This document shows, piece by piece, positions 25,574 to 34,450 of a DNA stretch of 64,000 nucleotides. The notes below the pieces were generated by a model. The model was given only the letters and a program-made list of their open reading frames with translations. It did no database searches and was not told the DNA's origin. The stretch's first letter is position 1. The number at the start of each line of letters is the position of its first letter. This DNA is from JBBSJZ01 sp041739875 (GTDB lineage: Bacteria; Planctomycetota; Planctomycetia; Pirellulales; Pirellulaceae). Where the stretch lies: NCBI GenBank assembly GCA_041739875.1, contig JBGSNA010000305.1:15733-79732 (forward strand), read 5' to 3'. Position numbers and translations under genes: made by a program.

Positions 25574-25609
25574 AAATCGAATTGGCGCCGAATCGAATTG
25601 GCACCAAAT
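25574..25609. repeat. 16-base imperfect tandem repeat
   Basis: AATCGAATTGGCGCCG is followed at once by AATCGAATTGGCACCA and a further AATC, directly before the stop of the Flp pilin gene. It is non-coding. Second short tandem duplication within about 150 bases. Confidence 0.75.
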
Positions 25610-25804
25610 CTAGTTTCCGCCGGCGTTGCCGATGGCTTCCTGGGACGCATCAAAACTGGCTTTTGTTGCTTCTGCTAGCGTGCTGACTGTACCGATACAA
25701 ACAGCAACGATCAGCGCCAACATCACGGCGTATTCAACTGCTGTTGGACCGTCTTCTTCACGAAGGAATTCCAAACAGCGACTTAAGAAACTGGGCTGAT
25801 TCAT
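25610..25804 (-). CDS. Flp/Fap-type (type IVb) pilin
   Basis: 64 aa from the ATG at 25804 (MNQPSFLSRCLEFLREEDG). Leader, then the prepilin site with Glu in GPTAVEYAVMLALIVAVCI, the Flp pattern of a Gly/x-A-x-E-Y segment before a single hydrophobic helix, and a short hydrophilic tail rich in Ala/Gly. Flp pilins are polymerised by Tad machinery into adhesive fibres. No tad or cpa genes lie in this window, so assembly genes must be elsewhere. A longer in-frame reading to 25843 has no support. Confidence 0.88.
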   Translation of the reverse strand: MNQPSFLSRCLEFLREEDGPTAVEYAVMLALIVAVCIGTVSTLAEATKASFDASQEAIGNAGGN

Positions 25805-26139
25805 GGGTATTTGTGTAAAGGTTCGCGTTCGAATTCCAGCCAAACGGTGATTCCGGCCTCAAGGAAATTGCTCAGGGAGCGAGTCACGGTTCTCTCAACC
25901 ATACTGCGCTGTGGAAATTGGGCGTCTTCGACATCGATCCGACGACGGGAAGTGCCCAAATGAACCCTCTTGGGGTACGAGTTGTAGGGAAAGTTCCGGC
26001 GATGCGGATTTCCCGTTTTCGAACGCTCCCCACTTGAGATCGGTTTTGGTAGCCTGAAACGGATTAGAATTGTGATCCGTTGACCTCACTTGACTCGATT
26101 AAGTCTCGTTTCTCCCCTGCCCTTTTTAAGTCTTGTTTC
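25805..26139. other. Divergent intergenic region, no gene seen
   Basis: About 335 bases between the Flp pilin start (minus strand) and the ABC permease start (plus strand). It should contain promoters for both directions. I could not place consensus boxes or any RNA gene. Confidence 0.5.
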
Positions 26140-27909
26140 ATGTTTGGCCCCGTATTCACACGCGAAGCGTCCGTTGTCCCACGGCGTGCGAAGTCTTATT
26201 TGGGCCGTGCGGTGTACGTCGCAACACTATTTCTCTTGTTGTGTACTGGATACTTGGTGCTCGACGGAGCCCGATCGCTGGCAACCAACTCGGATTCCGC
26301 CCGATTTGGGGGTTGGATGTTTACGCTATTGGCACCTCTCCAGCTACTGGTGCTTGCGAGCCTGTCCGCCGTGGGCTCGGCGAGTAACGTTGCTCAGGAG
26401 AAAGATCGACGAACTTTGATACTGCTTTTGCTGACACGTTTGAGTGGTTTCGAAGTCGTGGTAGGCAAACTTGCTGCAACACTTCTGATGCCTCTGTCGT
26501 TGCTCGTTTGTGCAGCACCATTGTTCTTCGCATTGCCGCTGCTCGGCGGAGTTTCGCCTCAACAAGTGTTAAGCGTTCTCTTGATCACGGGCGTCACCGT
26601 CGTTTTTGCTGGCAGCGTTGGCACCGTGGTTGGAATGTGGCGTGAGAAAACGTTTCAAGCGATTGCGATGACGGTACTATTGCTACTCATGTATGTGGGT
26701 CTTGGTGAAATCATCGCGACATTGATTCCCGAGAACGAGATCCTGGGATTGGTGCTGAGTCCGCCGCGAACACTTTTTTCGGCTTCGTCGCCATTAGCAT
26801 CACTTTCGCAAGCGACGGCAGTGGGGGTGACGATGTTCGTCGCATGGACGATAGCAATGTCGTTCATCGTGCTCGCCATAGGTGTCGCCAAAGTCCGAGT
26901 ATGGAACCCATCTCGTGAAGTTCGTTTAAAAGCCCCTGAGCCAGAAACCTCGGACGAACTCTTGGCGGAGGGCCAACCAGCGAGTTGGAAAGTGCGGCAA
27001 GCCCGATCTGTTTGGAAAAATCCTGTTTTATGGCGTGAGGTCCGAACGTGGGCGTACGGCCGTAAAGTCATTGCGATTCGCGTCGCCTTTGTGCTCCTGT
27101 TCGCCTTAATCACTGCGGCGGTCTACTCGCAAATCCAAAACGGCGTCGCCTTCGAGCCTGCTGGTCGAATCGGACGTGGTCTTCCCGCTGTCACTTTCCC
27201 GCTGGCGACTCTTGGCGTGATCAGCTTAGTGCTTGTCAATGCGTTGGCGGTGAACTCCGTCACGGGCGAACGCGATGGGTTGGCGCTCGATTTATTGCTC
27301 GTCACCGACCTTGCGCCTCACGAATTCGTGTTTGGCAAACTTTTCGGCGTTTTGTATGTCGCCAAGGAAATGATCTTGCTCCCCATGTTGCTGATTGTGT
27401 TTCTCGCAATAAACGGTGTGATGACCTATGAGAATATGGTCTATGCAATCATGAGTGGTGTCGTGCTCTATCTCTTTGTCGCGGTGCTCGGCATTCACTC
27501 AGGACTAAACTACGTTTCCGGGCGAACAGCGACCCTTGCGAGTCTTGGTACCGTGTTCTTTTTATGTGTTGGAATCGCGATCTGCATGACGATCATGGTC
27601 AGCTTCCAAGGTGCGTTCCAACTTCAATTGGCACCATTCTTGGTGATGATCCTTGGCGGAGGTGCCGCGTTGTTCGCGTCACTGGGGTGGCGAAACCCAT
27701 CGTCCGCAATTTTCGCGGCTTCATTTATCCTGCCACTCATTACTTTCTATGCGATCACCCAATTTCTATTACAAACCGACCACTTGTTCGTCTTGTTCTC
27801 GCTCTTGGTCGGCTACAGCTTTACGATCGCAGCAATGTTAATTCCGGCGCTGAGCGAGTTCGATGTCTCGCTCGAAAAAGATCGCGGACCTGGTGGAGCC
27901 GACGCTTGA
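26140..27909 (+). CDS. ABC-2-type transporter permease
   Basis: 589 aa from the ATG at 26140 (MFGPVFTREA); a TTG at 26080 would give 20 more residues. About twelve hydrophobic helices in two sets of six. Each set starts with a short cytoplasmic motif of the GPVFTREA...R / NPVLWREVRTWAYGR type, and contains the NVAQEKDRRTL / SVTGERDGLALDLLLVTDL block typical of ABC-2 permeases, where EkeRgT-like motifs contact the ATPase. No ATP-binding subunit gene adjoins it in this window. Substrate unknown. The following DUF21 gene overlaps its 3' end by 47 bases. Confidence 0.85.
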   Translation: MFGPVFTREASVVPRRAKSYLGRAVYVATLFLLLCTGYLVLDGARSLATNSDSARFGGWMFTLLAPLQLLVLASLSAVGSASNVAQEKDRRTLILLLLTRLSGFEVVVGKLAATLLMPLSLLVCAAPLFFALPLLGGVSPQQVLSVLLITGVTVVFAGSVGTVVGMWREKTFQAIAMTVLLLLMYVGLGEIIATLIPENEILGLVLSPPRTLFSASSPLASLSQATAVGVTMFVAWTIAMSFIVLAIGVAKVRVWNPSREVRLKAPEPETSDELLAEGQPASWKVRQARSVWKNPVLWREVRTWAYGRKVIAIRVAFVLLFALITAAVYSQIQNGVAFEPAGRIGRGLPAVTFPLATLGVISLVLVNALAVNSVTGERDGLALDLLLVTDLAPHEFVFGKLFGVLYVAKEMILLPMLLIVFLAINGVMTYENMVYAIMSGVVLYLFVAVLGIHSGLNYVSGRTATLASLGTVFFLCVGIAICMTIMVSFQGAFQLQLAPFLVMILGGGAALFASLGWRNPSSAIFAASFILPLITFYAITQFLLQTDHLFVLFSLLVGYSFTIAAMLIPALSEFDVSLEKDRGPGGADA

Positions 27910-29203
27910 TTGGCTTCAACGTATGACTGAACTGTTGGAGCATTGGCCTTCACTTGCCGCGATGGGCGTTCTTATCTTGCTCAGCGCTTTTTTCAGTGCC
28001 AGCGAAGCCGCTTTGTTCTCATTGAATGTTCACGATCGACGTCGTGTGCGTCAGCGCGGCGCGGCTGGACGACTTGCGGCGGGATTATTGAATGATCCGG
28101 AACGATTGCTTTCAGCCGTTTTGTTCTGGAATCTGCTCATCAACATGACCTATTTCGCCTTGGCATCCATCATCGGTGCCAAGCTCGAGTTTGCATCAGA
28201 TGGCGGTTCATCGAGCGCAATCGCATTCACGTTGGTGAGTTTGCTAACTCTCATCTTTTTATCCGAGATGCTACCCAAGAGCTTCGCTGTACTGGCGCCA
28301 GTGCAACTTGCGACATTGGTGGGAGCTCCATTAGCGATCGCTATCAAAATCGTCAGCCCAATTCTACCGCTAGTAAAAGTCGGGAACTTGGCTGCTTGTC
28401 GTTTAATATGGCCTTCATTCGAACCGGAAGCTGAGATCGATCTCGCGGACATTGAGCGGGCGATTGAATTTGGGACCGACGACGCTGCGTTACGAAAACG
28501 AGAGCGTTTCGCGTTGCAAGGTTTAGTCGAGATGGCTGATATACGCGTGGATGAACTGATGCGTCCTCGAAGCAAGCTCACCATCGTCTCGCATCCGCCG
28601 GATCGTAGTGCGTTTGCACAGGGTGTTCCGCAGGGCGGATACTTGATGTTGACCATGGATGAAGGTGAAACCATCACGGCGGCCATCGGCGTCGCGATGC
28701 TGCGTCCGAGCCAATTAGACGATCTACCATCAGCGGCTGAGCCCGTGATTTACGTCGGCTGGACGGCTCGAGTTTCTCAAGTTCTCGATCTGCTCCATGA
28801 AGACGATCGAAGTGTTGCCGTCGTCGTCAATGAGTTTGGCGAGACGATTGGGGCAGTCTCGGTTGATGACATTCTTCGCCGCGTTCTAGCGGGAAGCGGT
28901 GGACGCGATGATGATGCGGGTGGTGGTGCGATCCAGAAAATTGATGACGATTGCTACCGTGTTGCCGGAAGCGTTAGCGTGAGGTCATTGACCAAGCAAC
29001 TTGCGATCGATACGCCCGATGAACGAACCGCGACCGTCGGAGGATATCTTCAGCGACACAACGAACGGCGTCCGCGATTGGGCGACGTCGCACCCTTGGA
29101 GAACTGGGAACTCAAGGTCGTTACCGAAGATGAAGACGGTGTATGGATCGAGGCACGGCGCGTCGACAATTCGCAAACTGACTCACGGGAATCAGAATCA
29201 TGA
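27863..29203 (+). CDS. CNNM/CorC-family membrane protein (DUF21 plus CBS pair)
   Basis: 446 aa from an ATG at 27863 inside the permease gene; an ATG at 27923 just past its stop is an alternative. The N-terminal DUF21 domain is SAFFSASEAALFSLN, FWNLLINMTYFALASI and FLSEMLPKSFAVL. A CBS-like regulatory region follows (VDELMRPRSKLTIVS, SVAVVVNEFGETIGAVSVDDIL), then a CorC_HlyC-type end (DDDCYRVAGSVSVRSL). Family members move or regulate Mg2+/Co2+ efflux. Overlaps the next, related gene by ATGA. Confidence 0.88.
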   Translation: MSRSKKIADLVEPTLDWLQRMTELLEHWPSLAAMGVLILLSAFFSASEAALFSLNVHDRRRVRQRGAAGRLAAGLLNDPERLLSAVLFWNLLINMTYFALASIIGAKLEFASDGGSSSAIAFTLVSLLTLIFLSEMLPKSFAVLAPVQLATLVGAPLAIAIKIVSPILPLVKVGNLAACRLIWPSFEPEAEIDLADIERAIEFGTDDAALRKRERFALQGLVEMADIRVDELMRPRSKLTIVSHPPDRSAFAQGVPQGGYLMLTMDEGETITAAIGVAMLRPSQLDDLPSAAEPVIYVGWTARVSQVLDLLHEDDRSVAVVVNEFGETIGAVSVDDILRRVLAGSGGRDDDAGGGAIQKIDDDCYRVAGSVSVRSLTKQLAIDTPDERTATVGGYLQRHNERRPRLGDVAPLENWELKVVTEDEDGVWIEARRVDNSQTDSRESES

Positions 29204-30144
29204 TTCCTATCATGTTGCTCTTTGTCGTCGGAATGATGCTCAGTGCATTCTTCAGTGGAAGTGAGACCGGACTGTATCGAGTCTCGCGCATGCGATTGGT
29301 ATTGGACGGCCTGAGCGGTTCATTGCCAGCACGCGGTCTGGTTTGGTTACTCAATCATCCAGCGATCTTTATCGCGACCACGTTGGTGGGCAATAACGTT
29401 GCAAACTATTTGGTTAGCCTCAGTGTCGTGATGGCAATGTCGAACCTGTTTGAGCAAGCCGAAACAGCGGAGTTGTTGGGGCCAATTTTGATGACTCCGT
29501 TTGTGTTCGTGTTTGGCGAGTTACTTCCCAAACACCTGTTCTTTCACGCTCCCTATCGACTGCTAAAAGCAACGCGTCCCTTTATTCTAACGGCGACAGT
29601 ATTGTTCGCCCCAGTGTCCATTGTGCTGGGGTTGCTTGGTAACTTACTTCGCATGATCACGGGCCAGACACCGTTTCAACTTCGGTTGACCATGGCACGC
29701 AGCGAACTGGACCAGGTACTACGTGCGGGGCATGAAGCCGGTATTCTTGCTGCGGGTCAACGACTACTGGCAAGAAACCTCTTCGAAGTTGGCAATCAAC
29801 CAGCGATCTCATTTGGTGTACCAACGGATCGACTGGCGATCGTCGAAGCGCCTGTGGATCCGACAACAGCCCGGCATCAAGCAAGACGTCGTAACCATCC
29901 CATCGTGCTGGTGCGTCGCACCGGTCGCATCATTGGATTCATGCGGTACGCCGACTTGTGCGTCGAAAATCCCAAGATTGAACTCAAGCCCGTGATCCGC
30001 GGTCGCGTCACCGATCGTCATTTGAGAGTTCTGCTACGGCTCTATGACGCCGCGAGCGACGTGGCGGTTCTGTTTGATGAGCATGGCGATATGCGATGCG
30101 TTGTTACTCGCCGTCAATTATTGCAACCGCTGGTAAAGCAGTAA
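29200..30144 (+). CDS. Second CNNM/DUF21 membrane protein
   Basis: 314 aa, ATG coupled to the previous stop by ATGA with GGGA upstream. Paralogue of the preceding protein: SAFFSGSETGLYRVS, TTLVGNNVANYLVSLSVVM and VFVFGELLPKHLFFH are DUF21 signatures, and the SGSET and LPK motifs match the ion-binding core. The CBS part is shortened but recognisable (HPIVLVRRTGRIIGFMRYADL, DVAVLFDEHGDMRCVVTRR). It lacks the CorC C-terminal domain seen in its neighbour. Two unequal subunits made from coupled genes suggest a heteromeric transporter, which is inference. Confidence 0.88.
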   Translation: MIPIMLLFVVGMMLSAFFSGSETGLYRVSRMRLVLDGLSGSLPARGLVWLLNHPAIFIATTLVGNNVANYLVSLSVVMAMSNLFEQAETAELLGPILMTPFVFVFGELLPKHLFFHAPYRLLKATRPFILTATVLFAPVSIVLGLLGNLLRMITGQTPFQLRLTMARSELDQVLRAGHEAGILAAGQRLLARNLFEVGNQPAISFGVPTDRLAIVEAPVDPTTARHQARRRNHPIVLVRRTGRIIGFMRYADLCVENPKIELKPVIRGRVTDRHLRVLLRLYDAASDVAVLFDEHGDMRCVVTRRQLLQPLVKQ

Positions 30145-30153
30145 CGTGCTGAA

Positions 30154-30468
30154 TTAATTGCGACCGTAGCCAATCGCAGTGAGCACTGCCAACATCTCGT
30201 CACATGTGATATAGCGACGACGGTTCTCTAACTTGTATTTGTCAATCGCAAGTGCGAGTTCTCGCCCCGCCTCGGACAAACCCGTGTGCGAGCTACCAAA
30301 TTGGCGACGCTCGGATACTTCGGGCGTCGGTGGTAGTGCACGTCGATCAAAAAACGCAGGTGTCGCAGTCGACGGAGCACTCTCAGCTGACTGAGGAGCA
30401 ACGATGAAAGATTCGCTGGCTAAGCTTGCCGGAACATTAGCGTTGGGGTTCGAAAACGACATCAACAT
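30154..30468 (-). CDS. Hypothetical protein, 104 aa
   Basis: ATG start at 30468, only 9 bases from the end of the convergent DUF21 gene. The first 60 residues are Pro/Ala/Ser-rich and probably disordered. The C-terminal 45 residues (SEAGRELALAIDKYKLENRR ... TCDEMLAVLTAIGY) form a compact, conserved-looking helical segment ending GYGRN. Similar small proteins with a low-complexity N-terminus and a short basic/helical C-terminus occur in planctomycetes. Function unknown. Confidence 0.6.
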   Translation of the reverse strand: MLMSFSNPNANVPASLASESFIVAPQSAESAPSTATPAFFDRRALPPTPEVSERRQFGSSHTGLSEAGRELALAIDKYKLENRRRYITCDEMLAVLTAIGYGRN

Positions 30469-30689
30469 GAGCCTTGGGAAGTATCTGTAAACTGGAGAAC
30501 ATTCCGCCCGTGCAGAAAAACCTCTCCAGAATACTAGCTCACTCAGCCCAAGCAGAACGACTTTTTTAACTGGATATGATCTGGTTTTTCACGAAAGCCG
30601 AGCAGTGACCGGACGTCGCCAGAACACTCAATCCACACAACCGTCACGACCTGACCGACATTGCGTTTTTGATCGGTTGCTACAACACG

Positions 30690-31622
30690 TTAGCGACGAA
30701 TGATTTCAGAGGAAAACGTCGCTGGTACCCCGCCTGAATTCGACTTCGACGCGCTGACTTGACGCATGAGTGAATGACCTTGGGTCGAGTCTGGGTCGAG
30801 TCGTACGGCATGTGAGATCGATTCTCTTGCTTGCTCGATTTCGCCTCCATCAAGTAACAACGACGCGAGCTGCAAATGGGGTGTCGCATCGCTGGGGTCT
30901 TTGCCAGCGGCCAATTCAAAACACCGCCTCGCTTCGTCGGGGCGACCAAGTTGTTGCATGGCAAATCCACGCAACATGTCTGCTCTTGCGGGTGTATGTT
31001 CGCTGCCCGCCCCCTCTTCGAGACGATCAAGTGTTGCCACCAGTCGATCGAAACGCCCTTGCGTTTTGTAAATCTCAGCCGCCTTAAGCTGGACGCTCGG
31101 AAGGTCAGGCTGGATCGCCAACGCCCGATGAAACGCGGCAAGCGCTTCGTCGTCTTGGCCTTTAGCTCGCAAGCAATCCCCGCGCAGCGCCCAAACTTCT
31201 GCGGAAGACCTTTCCGCTTGCATCGCCAAGTTGCTTTGCTGAATCGCTTCCTCGAGTCGACCAACGTCGAGATACATTCGGCCAAGCCGCTCCGTTAACT
31301 TAGGGTCGCCCGCACTGAGCCGGACCGCTTGTTCCATGTGCAGAATCGCAGCGGCTCGTTCGTCGCGTTGCCAAAGGGATTCGGCAAGCCCAAAGTGCGC
31401 TCGATCGTCGCTCCCCGAGACTTCCAAAGCGTCCGTAAACAGGTTTTCGGCGACGGACCAATCGCCCTCATGCATTGCCTTGAGCCCTTGCCGCGAGAGC
31501 CGTCGCGACGCGATCGTCTGGCGGCTTTCACCAAACCGACCAATCGCACGGCAACCGGATTCGGTGGAAATGATTCCCACCAGAATCACGCCGATCAGCA
31601 ATGGCTGAAACGATTGGCTCAT
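30690..31622 (-). CDS. TPR-repeat protein, probable lipoprotein
   Basis: 310 aa from an ATG with AGG 6 bases upstream. The N-terminal hydrophobic stretch ends at Cys (LLIGVILVGIISTESGC), a plausible but imperfect lipobox. The body is TPR helices: GDWSVAENLFTDALEVSG, ERAAAILHMEQAVRLSAGD, RLEEAIQQSNLAMQAER, DDEALAAFHRALAIQPD, RPDEARRCFELAAGKDPSD. Probably a periplasmic or membrane-tethered scaffold. An 11-base tandem duplication (GGGTCGAGTCT) lies in its 3' end, coding DPDSTQ. Confidence 0.82.
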   Translation of the reverse strand: MSQSFQPLLIGVILVGIISTESGCRAIGRFGESRQTIASRRLSRQGLKAMHEGDWSVAENLFTDALEVSGSDDRAHFGLAESLWQRDERAAAILHMEQAVRLSAGDPKLTERLGRMYLDVGRLEEAIQQSNLAMQAERSSAEVWALRGDCLRAKGQDDEALAAFHRALAIQPDLPSVQLKAAEIYKTQGRFDRLVATLDRLEEGAGSEHTPARADMLRGFAMQQLGRPDEARRCFELAAGKDPSDATPHLQLASLLLDGGEIEQARESISHAVRLDPDSTQGHSLMRQVSASKSNSGGVPATFSSEIIRR

Positions 31623-31892
31623 GAAAGACCTGCTCGGTCAGTAAAGAAACGAAAAGTGCCTTCGTTGTCTACCAAATGCAAACGTCCGGACGCTAGCGTA
31701 AACTCGCAAGAACGAGAAGTCCAAGTCCCTGACCATTCCACGGGTAGCTCAAACCCGCTAAGACGCTCGAATCACAAGCCACCTTTTTGTATGCCGTAGG
31801 CTGTGTCATCATCGACGTGTCCGTTTGGACGTATTGAATGAAATTCCCTCGTGAGATCATCGGGGACGAGACAACTTGGGACCGAGGCCGCA

Positions 31893-32318
31893 ATGCCAGC
31901 CACCTTTGAAGATTTTGGAATTCGATTCCTTTACCCTGATAACTGGGAAGTCGCAGGCCGCTCCATGGACAACGCAGTCCAGGGAGTCACCTTTGAGTTG
32001 CCTGGAGGTGGGTTCCTGTCAGTCGAACAAGCCGACAAGACCATTTCCGAGGACGAGATACTCGATGAAGTCGCGAAAGCTGTGGCGAAAGAGTACGACG
32101 AAGTGGAACGCGAATCGATTGAACTCAAGGGTGCTGGGCCCGAGGAGCGTGCGATCGAGCTCCGATTCTATTACCTCGATTTGTTCATCCAGTCTCGGAT
32201 TGTTCTGTTGAACGCCGGCGATCAACGATTGTTGATCCAAATCCAAGCGGAAAACCGCGACTTTGACAAGAACGAACTCGTGTTCGATGCGATCTTCACC
32301 CAGCTTCGAGCGCTCTAG
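31893..32318 (+). CDS. Hypothetical protein, 141 aa
   Basis: Start at the ATG at 31893, with GAGG 5 bases upstream; the longer GTG reading from 31851 is less likely. Alternating strands and helices: PATFEDFGIRFLYPDNWEV at the N-terminus, GVTFELPGGGFLSVEQADK, then an acidic helix (SEDEILDEVAKAVAKEYDEVE) and AIELRFYYLDLFIQSRIVLL, ending FDKNELVFDAIFTQL. The F-x-YP-x-xW start followed by a late FDxIxxS/QL-like end recalls the PsbP/DUF1795-type fold found in many small bacterial proteins, but the match is too weak to name. Convergent with the Fur gene. Confidence 0.7.
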   Translation: MPATFEDFGIRFLYPDNWEVAGRSMDNAVQGVTFELPGGGFLSVEQADKTISEDEILDEVAKAVAKEYDEVERESIELKGAGPEERAIELRFYYLDLFIQSRIVLLNAGDQRLLIQIQAENRDFDKNELVFDAIFTQLRAL

Positions 32319-32351
32319 CAGCGACTCGTCAATCGCAGATTGGCAAGCGAG

Positions 32352-32849
32352 CTACACCAAGTCTTGCTTACGTTTTGTTCGACGATTGCGGCTGCATTCA
32401 CGGCACACGCCTTGAATGATCATCCGATGTCCGCTGACCCGAAACCCGTGCTCCGTCGCAACGGCATCTCGCAAACTCACGAGTTCGTCACTTTGGAATT
32501 CAATGAGCGTACGACAACGCGTGCAATACAAATGATCGTGTTGGGGATAACCGTAATCGTGTTCATACACGGTACGGCCATCGAGTTGGAAACTGCGAAG
32601 CAGACCCGCATCAACAAACTCCCGCAAGGTTCGGTAAACGGTCGCAGTGCTGACATAGTTCGTCTCGCCACGACGGGGCAGACGCTCGATGAGCTCCTCC
32701 GCATCGAAATGCTCGTGATCACTGAAAACTTCGTCGGTTAAGAACTTTCGCTGAGCGGTTTGCCTCAGCCCGCGTGTTTGCAGGTACTCCTCGAATCGCT
32801 CCTGGGGCGACAAGGCGACTTCAAGAGGCTGGAGGGGCGAGGACGACAT
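32352..32849 (-). CDS. Fur-family metal-responsive repressor
   Basis: 165 aa from the ATG at 32849; upstream frame to 32948 is not needed. Winged-helix N-terminus: FEEYLQTRGLRQTAQRKFL, HFDAEELIERL, VSTATVYRTLREFVDAGLL (recognition helix region), GRTVYEHDYG. Dimer domain: HDHLYCTRC and CRECSRN, two C-x2-C pairs for structural zinc, with His-rich HDH as a regulatory metal site. Controls iron, zinc or peroxide genes; Fur versus Zur versus PerR cannot be decided by eye. Nearby CDF exporter and Cys-rich proteins are possible targets but no operator was identified. Confidence 0.9.
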   Translation of the reverse strand: MSSSPLQPLEVALSPQERFEEYLQTRGLRQTAQRKFLTDEVFSDHEHFDAEELIERLPRRGETNYVSTATVYRTLREFVDAGLLRSFQLDGRTVYEHDYGYPQHDHLYCTRCRTLIEFQSDELVSLRDAVATEHGFRVSGHRMIIQGVCRECSRNRRTKRKQDLV

Positions 32850-33007
32850 AGTTTGGGCTATCGCTTCGCGAATTCTGGTTGAGACGGGTGGACCAATACC
32901 GACGACACGCATCAGCAGCGACGGAGAACGAATCCCCGTCGGTGCCAATTCTGTCTCTAGCTTTACCGCATTCGCGGCTGCTTGACCACCAGCGGTATCG
33001 TGTCGAA

Positions 33008-33313
33008 TTAGCCGAGTTGGTCCAAAAATTGGTCCAAGGCTGCATCAAGCTTTTCCGGAGTATCGTAATTGCCACTGGCAATCTGACGCCGAATTTCCGC
33101 GACGCGATCAATTCGAATCTCTCCACCACCAGCAATTTGCGATGTTGAGGCGAGTCGATTCACCGGCGTAGCGGAACTGGATAACTCAAGCTGGTCGAGC
33201 GGCGCCGACGAACGCTTCACGTCGCCAGAATTTGGCGTCGTTTGAGGCTGTAAGCGTTGGGCTCCGCCGGCGGATTGGGTTGTCGAAACGCGAAACGGAC
33301 CGTAAATCTGCAT
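33008..33313 (-). CDS. flgM: FlgM-like anti-sigma-28 factor
   Basis: 101 aa from the ATG at 33313 (MQIYGPFRVSTTQ); the longer reading to 33373 is less likely. N-terminal half is Ser/Gln/Pro-rich and probably disordered, as in FlgM. The C-terminal 35 residues match the sigma-28-binding region: IRIDRVAEIRRQIASGNYDTPEKLDAALDQFLDQ, here broken as VAEIRRQIASGNYDTPEKL and LDQFLDQL. FlgM holds FliA inactive until the flagellar hook is finished. No other flagellar gene lies in the window, so this copy is remote from its regulon. Confidence 0.8.
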   Translation of the reverse strand: MQIYGPFRVSTTQSAGGAQRLQPQTTPNSGDVKRSSAPLDQLELSSSATPVNRLASTSQIAGGGEIRIDRVAEIRRQIASGNYDTPEKLDAALDQFLDQLG

Positions 33314-34450
33314 TGTCAATTGGCTCCCGGGAGGGGGGAAAGTCGCCGACATCACAACAGAACATCCCCGCATGCATGGAGATGCTTGTCAAAATATTGG
33401 CAGTGGATAGGCGCAAAGGCGGACCGGACCATCCTGCCGAAAAAACGTATTTTCTCAAGCAAAAGTAGCCGTTTCCGAATCGGTCCTCGGCGCCGCATTC
33501 CTTGTCCCAGGAAGCAATCCGTCAGCGAAAAGAGACTTTGTCAGCGCAGACTTATGGCGGAAACAGTGTGTGTTATCGGCCAAGAAGTATCATCACTTCA
33601 GCTTTTCTCTGACGATTCATCGCCACCGAGGGACAAATCAACCGAACGAACATTAGCAGCCCTGTGAAACAAGGTTCAAGACCAATCGTGGCCTCCCTAA
33701 AAAATTCCAAAACTCGCTACCCAGGTCAAACGACCCAAAGTAGCTGCGATGCTAGCAAACCCGCTTATCTACGGACGGGTGGTTGCGACTCTCCGACTCG
33801 GTCGCCATCGACGCTGTGGCGCAACAGCTAGTGAGGCTTGCTTCATTGTTCATCTGCGGCAGACGCGGCTTCATAGCCGTTCGTAAGCGTTCGCAATTCC
33901 ACAATACGAATCCATCGCTGTCGTTTTGTATTTTATAAATTGAAATTGCCTCATCAGCAGAATCTGTGGGTCGATTCTGGCTCAGGAAGGTGCCCGAGCT
34001 GCTGATGAAGGGCGAATTCGATGGTTTCATATGATTCGAAACCTACGACATGCACGGACGCACCTCAAGATTGGGCCGGTGCTATGAACTCAGCCTGGAG
34101 TTGATAAGGAGCTGACACAAGATTGCGTCGCAGCGACTTGGCGTGAACCTTCGTCATCCCCGACGGTGCATCCATGAGAGTTGCGACTTCGCAAAAGCAA
34201 ACAACACTTCACGGCGTGTGCTGGGACTTTTCTATCACCTCTTACTCAAGCGTTAGTCACGCCTCGTTGTGCCTGGCGACCGCGAATACGATCGCTCAGG
34301 TCAGCGAAGCGAGGTCGAGAGTGTACGAGCTGGTGAAGGAAGCGATCGCCCGGTGTTCGCGCGAACCCGCTGTCTCGGTCAATCGATACAAGGTAGTCTA
34401 TGCCAGTCACATTACACACGACGTGCTGAGCCAGTTCTCCGGTTGAAATC
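33314..34450. other. Long intergenic region, no convincing gene
   Basis: More than 1.1 kb between the flgM-like start and the CDF exporter. Short frames at 33257-33667 (+), 33752-34030 (-) and 34174-34446 (+) show no signal peptide, domain or good ribosome site, and I leave them out. A TTGACA on the minus strand near 33387-33392 could be a -35 for flgM, but no matching -10 was found. No tRNA-like fold or repeat seen. Confidence 0.5.

Noticed and set aside
30680..31285. 201-aa frame on the minus strand
   Set aside because: Out-of-frame reading of the TPR gene at 30690-31622.
33314..34450. RNA gene or mobile element in the 1.1-kb gap
   Set aside because: No tRNA-type arm, transposase fragment, inverted ends or repeat could be found.
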